Assembly (NCBI GenBank): GCA_030998225.1
Contig: JAPYXD010000754.1
Span: 992,001 to 1,056,000, forward strand
Reading direction: 5' to 3'
DNA length: 64,000 nucleotides
From: Diplolepis rosae
Lineage: Eukaryota; Arthropoda; Insecta; Hymenoptera; Diplolepididae
Below the pieces are notes generated by a model. That model was not told the DNA's origin, did no database searches, and saw only the letters and a list, made by a program, of their open reading frames with translations. How positions within the stretch are numbered: the stretch's first letter is position 1; each line of letters begins with the position of its first letter. Shown here in pieces: positions 54,701 through 64,000 of this stretch. A program made the position numbers and the translations under genes.

Positions 54701-57024
54701 TTCGCGGCTTTGGCCTATTGTACGTTCTGTCTGGTTGGGTCGAGGTGCTTGGGAAGGTACTCAGGTCAAAGCTGTGAGTCTCGAGAGTCAGCTGGAACTT
54801 AGTAGAGGTAGATGTCTGATATAGATGGCTCAGGATAGTCGCTGAAGTCGTAGTACCCACTTGTCCAATTTTCGCGGCTTTGGCCTATTGTACGTTCTGT
54901 CTGGTTGGGTCGAGGTGCTTGGGAAGGTACTCAGGTCAAAGCTGTAAGTCTCGAGAGTCAGCTGGAACTTAGTAGAGGTAGATGTCTGATATAGATGGCT
55001 CAGGATAGTCGCTGAAGCCGTAGTACCCACTTGTCCAATTTTCGCGGCTTTGGCCTATTGTAAGATCTGTCTGGTTGGGTCGAGGTGCTTGGAAAGGTAC
55101 TCAGGTCAAAGCTGTGAGTCTCAAGAGTCAGCTGGAACTCAGTAGAGGTAGATATATGGTATAAATGGCTCAGGATAGTCGCTGAAGCCGTAGTACCCAC
55201 TTATCCAATTTTCGCGGCTTTGGCCTATTGTACGTTCTGTCTGGTTGGGTCGAGGTGCTTGGGAAGGTACTCAGGTCAAAGCTGTAAGTCTCGAGAGTCA
55301 GATGAAACTTAGTAGAGGTAGATGTCTGATATAGATGGCTCAGGATAGTCGCTGAAGCCGTAGTACCCACTTGTCCAATTTTCGCGGCTTTGGCCTATTG
55401 TAAGATCTGTCTGGTTGGGTCGAGGTGCTTGGGAAGGTACTCAGGTCAAAGCTGTAAGTCTCGAGAGTCAGATGAAACTTAGTAGAGGTAGATGTCTGAT
55501 ATAGATGGCTCAGGATAGTCGCTGAAGCCGTAGTACCCACTTATCCAATTTTCGCGGCTTTGGCCTATTGTACGTTCTGTCTGGTTGGGTCGAGGTGCTT
55601 GGGAAGGTACTCAGGTCAAAGCTGTGAGTCTCGAGAGTCAGCTGGAACTCAGTAGAGGTAGATATATGGTATAAATGGCTCAGGATAGTCGCTGAAGTCG
55701 TAGTACCCACTTGTCCAATTTTCGCGGCTTTGGCCTATTGTAAGTTCTGTCTGGTTGGGTCCAGGTGCTTGGGAAGGTACTCAGGTCAAAGCTGTAAGTC
55801 TCGAGAGTCAGCTGGAACTGAGTAGAGGTAGATATATGGTATAAATGGCTCAGGATAGTCGCTGAAGCCGTAGTACCCAATTGTCCAATTTTCGCGGCTT
55901 TGGCCTATTGTACGTTCTGTCTGGTTGGGTCGAGGTGCTTGGGAAGGTACTCAGGTCAAAGCTGTAAGTCTCGAGAGTCAGATGAAACTTAGTAGAGGTA
56001 GATGTCTGATATAGATGGCTCAGGATAGTCGCTGAAGCCGTAGTACCCACTTGTCCAATTTTCGCGGCTTTGGCCTATTGTAAGTTCTGTCTAGTTGGGT
56101 CCAGGTGCTTGGAAAGGTACTCAGGTCAAAGCTGTAAGTCTCGAGAGTCAGCTGGAACTGAGTAGAGGTAGATGTCTGATATAGATGGCTCAGGATAGTC
56201 GCTGAAGCCGTAGTACCCACTTGTCCAATTTTCGCGGCTTTGGCCTATTGTAAGATCTGTCTGGTTGGGTCGAGGTGCTTGGAAAGGTACTCAGGTCAAA
56301 GCTGTAAGTCTCGAGAGTCAGCTGGAACTCAGTAGAGGTAGAAATCTGGTATAGATGGCTCAGGATAGTCGCTGAAGCCGTAGTACCCACTTGTCCAATT
56401 TTCGCGGCTTTGGCCTATTGTAAGTTCTGTCTGGTTGGGTCGAGGTGCTTGGAAAGGTACTCAGGTCAAAGCTGTAAGTCTCGAGAGTCAGATGAAACTT
56501 AGTAGAGGTAGATGTCTGATATAGATGGCTCAGGATAGTCGCTGAAGCCGTAGTACCCACTTGTCCAATTTTCGCGGCTTTGGCCTATTGTACGTTCTGT
56601 CTGGTTGGGTCGAGGTGCTTGGGAAGGTACTCAGGTCAAAGCTGTGAGTCTCGAGAGTCAGCTGGAACTCAGTAGAGGTAGATATATGGTATAAATGGCT
56701 CAGGATAGTCGCTGAAGCCGTAGTACCCACTTGTCCAATTTTCGCGGCTTTGGCCTATTGTAAGTTCTGTCTGGTTGGGTCGAGGTGCTTGGGAAGGTAC
56801 TCAGGTCAAAGCTGTGAGTCTCGAGAGTCAGCTGGAACTCAGTAGAGGTAGATATATGGTATAAATGGCTCAGGATAGTCGCTGAAGCCGTAGTACCCAC
56901 TTGTCCAATTTTCGCGGCTTTGGCCTATTGTACGTTCTGTCTGGTTGAGTCGAGGTGCTTGGGAAGGTACTCAGGTCAAAGCTGTGAGTCTCGAGAGTCA
57001 GCTGGAACTCAGTAGAGGTAGATA

Positions 57025-57367
57025 AAGGGTTTCCCAATAGGGGTGATATGATTTTGAATGTCCCTATCGGGCTCATTTGAACTGAAATTTTTGACGTCTG
57101 CTGTCAGTTGTGATCAGTAAGGTTTGCCATTTAATCATGAGTAGTTTCACGCTTCCACAACGTTTGGAAATTGTCCAATTATTTTATCAAAATTCGAGAA
57201 GTTTTGTCGGTGTCCAAAGAGCATATCGTGCAAAATATGGTCGTCATTCTGCTCCATCCGCGCTCTCAATACGTCGAATAATCGATAAGTTGGAGAGTGA
57301 ATTTACTCTATTGGATACTAAGCCTAAAAATCGTATGCGTACCGCACGTTCTACACAGAATATAGCC
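57025..57367 (+). mobile_element. 5' end of a rosa-like transposon captured in the satellite, copy 2
   Basis: The same 343 bp insert with the same two satellite junctions as copy 1, exactly 5714 bp to the right. By eye one base differs (C instead of T in GGTGTTCAAAG, near 51500 in copy 1). This is an amplified copy, not an independent insertion. Confidence 0.85.
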
Positions 57368-57445
57368 GCCTATTGTACGTTCTGTCTGGTTGGGTCCAGG
57401 TGCTTGGGAAGGTACTCAGGTCAAAGCTGTGAGTCTCGAGAGTGA
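57137..57445 (+). pseudogene. Rosa-like transposase N-terminus running into satellite, copy 2
   Basis: The coding reading is the same as copy 1 from M-S-S-F-T to N-I-A-A; the single base change leaves the amino acid unchanged. The chance extension into satellite differs slightly at its end. No catalytic part is present. Confidence 0.75.
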
Positions 57446-60400
57446 GCTGGAACTCAGTAGAGGTGGATATAGGGTATAGACGACTCAGGAGGTCACTGAA
57501 GCCGTAGTACCCACTTGTCCAATTTTCGCGGCTTTGGCCTATTGTAAGTTCTGTCTGGTTGGATCAACTTGCTTGGGAAGGTACTCAGGTCAAAGCTGTA
57601 AGTCTCGAGAGTCAGATGAAACTTAGTAGAGGTAGATGTCTGATATAGATGGCTCAGGATAGTCGCTGAAGCCGTAGTACCCAATTGTCTAATTTTCGCG
57701 GCTTTGGCCTATTGTACGTTCTGTCTGGTTGGGTCCAGGTGCTTGAAAAGGTACTCAGGTCAAAGCTGTAAGTCTCGAGAGTCAGCTGGAACTCAGTAGA
57801 GGTAGATATATGGTATAAATGGCTCAGGATAGTCGCTGAAGCCGTAGTACCCACTTGTCCAATTTTCGCGGCTTTGGCCTATTGTACGTTCTGTCTGGTT
57901 GGGTCCAGGTGCTTGGGAAGGTACTCAGGTCAAAGCTGTGAGTCTCGAGAGTGAGCTGGAACTCAGTAGAGGTGGATATAGGGTATAGACGACTCAGGAG
58001 GTCACTGAAGCCGTAGTACCCACTTGTCCAATTTTCGCGGCTTTGGCCTATTGTACGTTCTGTCTGGTTGGGTCGAGGTGCTTGGGAAGGTACTCAGGTC
58101 AAAGCTGTAAGTCTCGAGAGTCAGATGAAACTTAGTAGAGGTAGATGTCTGATATAGATGGCTCAGGATAGTCGCTGAAGCCGTAGTACCCACTTGTCCA
58201 ATTTTCGCGGCTTTGGCCTATTGTACGTTCTGTCTGGTTGGGTCGAGGTGCTTGGGAAGGTACTCAGGTCAAATCTGTGAGTCTCGAGAGTCAGCTGGAA
58301 CTCAGTAGAGGTAGATATATGGTATAAATGGCTCAGGATAGTCGCTGAAGCCGTAGTACCCAATTGTCCAATTTTCGCGGCTTTGGCCTATTGTACGTTC
58401 TGTCTGGTTGGGTCCAGGTGCTTGGGAAGGTACTCAGGTCAAAGCTGTAAGTCTCGAGAGTCAGCTGAAACTTAGTAGAGGTAGATGTCTGATATAGATG
58501 GCTCAGGATAGTCGCTGAAGCCGTAGTACCCACTTGTCCAATTTTCGCGGCTTTGGCCTATTGTAAGTTCTGTCTGGTTGGTTCAAGGTGCTTGGGAAGG
58601 TACTCAGGTCAAAGCTGTGAGTCTCGAGAGTCAGCTGGAACTTAGTAGAGGTAGATATATGGTATAAATGGCTCAGGATAGTAGCTGAAGTCGTAGTACC
58701 CAATTGTCCAATTTTCGCGGCTTTGGCCTATTGTACGTTCTGTCTGGTTGGGTCGAGGTGCTTGGGACTGTACTCAGGTCAAAGCTGTAAGTCTCGAGAG
58801 TCAGCTGGGACTTAGTAGAGGTAGATGTCTGATATAGACGGCTCAGGATGGTCACTGAATCCGTAGTACCCACTTGTCCAATTTTCGCGGCTTTGGCCTA
58901 TTTTACGTTCTGTCTGGTTGGGTCGAGGTGCTTGGGAAGGTACTCAGGTCAAAGCTGTGAGTCTCGAGAGTCAGATGGAACTCAGTAGAGGTAGATTTCT
59001 GATATAGATGGCTCAGGATAGTCGCTGAAGTCGTAGTACCCACTTGTCCAATTTTCGCGGCTTTGGCCTATTGTACGTTCTGTCTGGTTGGGTCGAGGTG
59101 CTTGGGAAGGTACTCAGGTCAAAGCTGAAAGTCTCGAGAGTCAGCTGGAACTTAGTAGAGGTAGATGTCTGATATAGATGGCTCAGGATAGTCGCTGAAG
59201 CCGTAGTACCCACTTGTCCAATTTTCGCGGCTTTGGCCTATTGTAAGATCTGTCTGGTTGGGTCGAGGTGCTTGGAAAGGTACTAAGGTCAAAGTTGTGA
59301 GTCTCGAGAGTCAGCTGGAACTCAGTAGAGGTAGATATATGGTATAAATGGCTCAGGATAGTCGCTGAAGCCGTAGTACCCACTTGTCCAATTTTCGCGG
59401 CTTTGGCCTATTGTAAGTTCTGTCTGGTTGGGTCGAGGTGCTTGGGAAGGTACTCAGGTCAAAGCTGTAAGTCTCGAGAGTCAGATGAAACTTAGTAGAG
59501 GTAGATGTCTGATATAGATGGCTCAGGATAGTCGCTGAAGCCGTAGTACCCACTTGTCCAATTTTCGCGGCTTTGGCCTATTGTAAGTTCTGTCTGGTTG
59601 GGTCGAGGTACTTGGGAAGGTACTCAGGTCAAAGCTGTAAGTCTCGAGAGTCAGATGGAACTGAGTAGAGGTAGATGTCTGGTATAGATGGCTCAGGATA
59701 GTCGCTGAAGCCGTAGTACCCACTTGTCCAATTTTCGCGGCTTTGACCTATTGTAAGATCTGTCTGGTTGGGTCGAGGTGCTTGGGAAGGTACTCAGGTC
59801 AAAGCTGTGAGTCTCGAGAGTCAGCTGGAACTTAGTAGAGGTAGATATATGGTATAAATGGCTCAGGATAGTCGCTGAAGTCGTAGTACCCACTTGTCCA
59901 ATTTTCGCGGCTTTGGCCTATTGTAAGTTCTGTCTAGTTGGGTCCAGGTGCTTGGAAAGGTACTCAGGTCAAAGCTGTAAGTCTCGAGAGTCAGCTGGAA
60001 CTGAGTAGAGGTAGATATATGGTATAAATGGCTCAGGATAGTCGCTGAAGTCGTAGTACCCACTTGTCCAATTTTCGCGGCTTTGGCCTATTGTACGTTC
60101 TGTCTGGTTGGGTCGAGGTGCTTGGGAAGGTACTCAGGTCAAAGCTGTGAGTCTCGAGAGTCAGCTGGAACTCAGTAGAGGTAGATATATGGTATAAATG
60201 GCTCAGGATAGTCGCTGAAGCCGTAGTACCCACTTGTCCAATTTTCGCGGCTTTGGCCTATTGTACGTTCTGTCTGGTTGGGTCCAGGTGCTTGGGAAGG
60301 TACTCAGGTCAAAGCTGTAAGTCTCGAGAGTCAGATGAAACTTAGTAGAGGTAGATGTCTGATATAGATGGCTCAGGATAGTCGCTGAAGCCGTAGTACC

Positions 60401-63400
60401 CACTTGTCCAATTTTCGCGGCTTTGGCCTATTGTACGTTCTGTCTGGTTGGGTCCAGGTGCTTGGGAAGGTACTCAGGTCAAAGCTGTGAGTCTCGAGAG
60501 TCAGCTGGAACTTAGTAGAGGTAGATGTCTGATATAGATGGCTCAGGATAGTCGCTGAAGTCGTAGTACCCACTTGTCCAATTTTCGCGGCTTTGGCCTA
60601 TTGTACGTTCTGTCTGGTTGGGTCGAGGTGCTTGGGAAGGTACTCAGGTCAAAGCTGTAAGTCTCGAGAGTCAGATGGAACTTAGTAGAGGTAGATGTCT
60701 GATATAGATGGCTCAGGATAGTCGCTGAAGCCGTAGTACCCACTTGTCCAATTTTCGCGGCTTTGGCCTATTGTAAGATCTGTCTGGTTGGGTCGAGGTG
60801 CTTGGAAAGGTACTCAGGTCAAAGTTGTGAGTCTCGAGAGTCAGCTGGAACTCAGCAGAGGTAGATATATGGTATAAATGGCTCAGGATGGTCACTGAAG
60901 TCGTAGTACCCACTTGACCAATTTTCGCGGCTTTGGCCTATTGTAAGTTCTGTCTGGTTGGGTCGAGGTGCTTGGGAAGGTACTCAGGTCAAAGCTGTAA
61001 GTCTCGAGAGTCAGATGAAACTTAGTAGAGGTAGATGTCTGATATAGATGGCTCAGGATAGTCGCTGAAGCCGTAGTACCCACTTGTCCAATTTTCGCGG
61101 CTTTGGCCTATTGTAAGATCTGTCTGGTTGGGTCGAGGTGCTTGGGAAGGTACTCAGGTCAAAGCTGTAAGTCTCGAGAGTCAGATGAAACTTAGTAGAG
61201 GTAGATGTCTGATATAGATGGCTCAGGGTATTCGCTGAAGCCGTAGTACCCACTTGTCCAATGTTCGCGGCTTTGGCCTATTGTAAGATCTGTCTGGTTG
61301 GGTCGAGGTGCTTGGAAAGGTACTCAGGTCAAAGCTGTGAGTCTCGAGAGTCAGCTGGAACTGAGTAGAGGTAGATATATGGTATAAATGGCTCAGGATA
61401 GTCGCTGAAGTCGTAGTACCCACTTGTCCAATTTTCGCGGCTTTGGCCTATTGTAAGTTCTGTCTGGTTGGGTCGAGGTGCTAGGGACGGTACTCAGGTC
61501 AAAGCTGTAAGTCTCGAGATTCAGATGGAACTCAGCAGAGGTAGATATATGGTATAGATGGCTCAGGATAGTCGCTGAAGTCGTAGTACCCACTTGTCCA
61601 ATTTTCGCGGCTTTGGCCTATTGTAAGTTCTGTCTGGTTGGGTCGAGGTGCTTGGGAAGGTACTCAGGTCAAAGCTGTAAGTCTCGAGAGTCAGATGAAA
61701 CTTAGTAGAGGTAGATGTCTGATATAGATGGCTCAGGGTATTCGCTGAAGCCGTAGTACCCACTTGTCCAATTTTCGCGGCTTTGGCCTATTGTAAGTTC
61801 TGTCTAGTTGGGTCCAGGTGCTTGGAAAGGTACTCAGGTCAAAGCTGTAAGTCTCGAGAGTCAGCTGGAACGGAGTAGAGGTAGATGTCTGGTATAGATG
61901 GCTCAGGATAGTCGCTGAAGCCGTAGTACCCACTTGTCCAATGTTCGCGGCTTTGGCCTATTGTAAGATCTGTCTGGTTGGGTCGAGGTGCTTGGAAAGG
62001 TACTCAGGTCAAAGCTGTAAGTCTCGAGAGTCAGATGAAACTTAGTAGAGGTAGATGTCTGGTATAGATGGCTCAGGGTATTCGCTGAAGCCGTAGTACC
62101 CACTTGTCCAATTTTCGCGGCTTTGGCCTATTGTACGTTCTGTCTGGTTGGGTCCAGGTGCTTGAAAAGGTACTCAGGTCAAAGCTGTAAGTCTCGAGAG
62201 TCAGATGAAACTTAGTAGAGGTAGATGTCTGATATAGATGGCTCAGGATAGTCGCTGAAGCCGTAGTACCCAATTGTCCAATTTTCGCGGCTTTGGCCTA
62301 TTGTACGTTCTGTCTGGTTGGGTCGAGGTGCTTGGGAAGGTACTCAGGTCAAAGCTGTGAGTCTCGAGAGTCAGATGGAACTCAGTAGAGGTAGATGTCT
62401 GATATAGAGGGCTCAGGATAGTCGCTGAAGCCGTAGTACCCACTTGTCCAATTTTCGCGGCTTTGGCCTATTGTACGTTCTGTCTGGTTGGGTCGAGGTG
62501 CTTGGGAAGGTACTCAGGTCAAAGCTGTGAGTCTCGAGAGTCAGATGGAACTTAGTAGAGGTAGATGTCTGGTATAGATGGCTCAGGATAGTCGCTGAAG
62601 CCGTAGTACCCACTTGTCCAATTTTCGCGGCTTTGACCTATTGTAAGATCTGTCTGGTTGGATCAACTTGCTTGGGAAGGTACTCAGGTCAAAGCTGTAA
62701 GTCTCGAGAGTCAGATGAAACTTAGTAGAGGTAGATGTCTGATATAGATGGCTCAGGATAGTCGCTGAAGTCGTAGTACCCACTTGACCAATTTTCGCGG
62801 CTTTGACCTATTGTAAGATCTGTCTGGTTGGATCAACTTGCTTGGGAAGGTACTCAGGTCAAAGCTGTGAGTCTCGAGAGTGAGCTGGAACTCAGTAGAG
62901 GTGGATATATGGTATAAATGGCTCAGGATAGTCGCTGAAGTCGTAGTACCCACTTGTCCAATTTTCGCGGCTTTGGCCTATTGTAAGTTCTGTCTGGTTG
63001 GGTCCAGGTGCTTGGGAAGGTACTCAGGTCAAAGCTGTAAGTCTCGAGAGTCAGATGAAACTTAGTAGAGGTAGATGTCTGGTATAGATGGCTCAGGGTA
63101 TTCGCTGAAGCCGTAGTACCCACTTGTCCAATTTTCGCGGCTTTGGCCTATTGTAAGTTCTGTCTGGTTGGGTCGAGGTGCTTGGGAAGGTACTCAGGTC
63201 AAAGCTGTAAGTCTCGAGAGTCAGATGAAACTTAGTAGAGGTAGATGTCTGATATAGATGGCTCAGGATAGTCGCTGAAGCCGTAGTACCCAATTGTCCA
63301 ATTTTCGCGGCTTTGGCCTATTGTACGTTCTGTCTGGTTGGGTCCAGGTGCTTGGGAAGGTACTCAGGTCAAAGCTGTGAGTCTCGAGAGTCAGCTGGAA

Positions 63401-64000
63401 CTTAGTAGAGGTAGATATATGGTATAAATGGCTCAGGATAGTCGCTGAAGTCGTAGTACCCACTTGTCCAATTTTCGCGGCTTTGGCCTATTGTAAGTTC
63501 TGTCTAGTTGGGTCCAGGTGCTTGGGAAGGTACTCAGGTCAAAGCTGTGAGTCTCGAGATTCAGATGGAACTCAGCAGAGGTCGATATATGGTATAGATG
63601 GCTCAGAATAGTCGCTGAAGTCGTAGTACCCACTTGTCCAATTTTCGCGGCTTTGGCCTATTGTAAGTTCTGTCTAGTTGGGTCGAGGTGCTTGTGAAGG
63701 TACTCAGGTCAAAGCTGTAAGTCTCGAGAGTCAGCTGTAACTGAGTAGAGGTAGATGTCTGCTATATATGGCTCAGGATAGTCGCTGAAGTCGTAGTACC
63801 CACTTGTCCAATTTTCGCGGCTTTGGCCTATTGTAAGTTCTGTCTAGTTGGGTCCAGGTGCTTGGAAAGGTACTCAGGTCAAAGCTGTAAGTCTCGAGAG
63901 TCAGCTGGAACTGAGTAGAGGTAGAAATCTGGTATAGATGGCTCAGGATAGTCGCTGAAGCCGTAGTACCCACTTGTCCAATTTTCGCGGCTTTGGCCTA

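Larger units (their letters stand above)
46226..57654. repeat. Higher-order satellite repeat, period ~5714 bp
   Basis: Rare monomer variants recur at a fixed offset. CCCACTGGTCC is at about 47272 and 52986. The AAGGTACTAAGGTC / CTTAACCAATT pair is at about 47852 and 53566. The GACTCAGGAGGTCACTG short monomer is at about 46562, 52277 and 57990. The variant with TTGAAAAGGTACTCAGG is at about 46315 and 57744. Offsets are 5713-5715 bp or twice that. Smaller sub-periods, such as nine monomers (1530 bp), also appear. Confidence 0.8.
45383..64000. repeat. 170 bp satellite array (~108 monomers visible), open at right edge
   Basis: Monomers of 170 bp (some 168-169 bp) run head to tail. Each has ACTGAAGCCGTAGTACCCAC or GTCGCTGAAG, TTTTCGCGGCTTTGGCCTATTG, TTCTGTCTGGTTGGGTC, GGTACTCAGGTCAAAGCTG, a CTCGAG XhoI site and a TAGAGGTAGA end. 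Two main variants of the last ~60 bp (AGATATATGGTATAAATGG and AGATGTCTGATATAGATGG) are intermixed. Each monomer has a 66-codon minus-strand frame overlapping the next by 31 bp. It cannot be continuous because 170 is not a multiple of three. A higher-order period near 5714 bp is superimposed. The array may be centromeric, pericentromeric or dispersed heterochromatin. Confidence 0.97.

Noticed and set aside
45725..63973. About a hundred 63-66 codon minus-strand frames, all alike
   Set aside because: They are one per 170 bp satellite monomer, overlap each other and cannot be joined. Sequence homogenisation explains their similarity.
45383..64000. Regular spacing resembling a CRISPR array
   Set aside because: The whole 170 bp unit repeats, with no unique spacers and no cas genes, in eukaryotic DNA.
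45383..64000. Ribozyme or CENP-B-box-like motif in the satellite
   Set aside because: No CTGATGA plus GAAA hammerhead boxes and no TTCG-4N-A-2N-CGGG pattern was found in the monomer.

Overview
This window looks like AT-rich animal nuclear DNA, most likely from an insect. It holds two short exons coding for the ligand-binding domain of an insect-type nicotinic acetylcholine receptor (nAChR) alpha subunit. It also holds many Tc1/mariner-family transposon relics, a Penelope-like retroelement end, many palindromic miniature elements, and a satellite array of more than 18 kb. Bacterial features such as operons, ribosome binding sites and CRISPR arrays do not apply, and no rRNA or tRNA gene was recognised.

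Layout. 1-2.4 kb: the 3' end of a Penelope-like retroelement, with a GIY-YIG endonuclease C-terminus, an AT-rich tail of degenerate ~150 bp repeats and a hammerhead-ribozyme-like motif. 2.9-3.9 kb: a GC-richer dispersed repeat whose sister copy is at 36.3-36.9 kb. 4-16.2 kb: a graveyard of DNA transposons of at least five mariner lineages plus pogo/Tigger-like and DD41D (rosa-like) transposase remnants. One mariner is interrupted by a 1.6 kb palindromic element with a clean 8 bp target duplication. Embedded here and at 18.2 kb, both on the minus strand, are two 181 bp nAChR exons of the same phase and the same protein segment. They are probably mutually exclusive alternatives of one gene that runs right to left.

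16.8-33 kb: mostly fold-back (palindromic) miniature elements in non-coding DNA, including two TTAA-flanked relatives and several TA-flanked elements beginning CAC. 34.3-35.05 kb: two minus-strand open segments whose splice sites and phases fit each other, so probably an unrecognised gene; a possible 5' exon lies near 39.3-39.45 kb. 40.1-41.3 kb: an internally deleted mariner that keeps a 235-codon open frame. It shares its deletion with the 7-9.3 kb mariner, so the deleted form itself multiplied. 43.6-44.3 kb: another large fold-back.

45.4-64.0 kb (continuing past the window): a tandem satellite of 170 bp monomers with a higher-order period near 5.71 kb. Two of the higher-order copies carry the same 343 bp 5' end of a rosa-like transposon, including its DNA-binding-domain coding region. 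The element end was therefore captured by the satellite and amplified with it.

No further nAChR exons were recognised, so the gene must extend beyond at least one edge. Much of the window is probably intron of that receptor gene, but whether the satellite lies within or upstream of it cannot be decided here.
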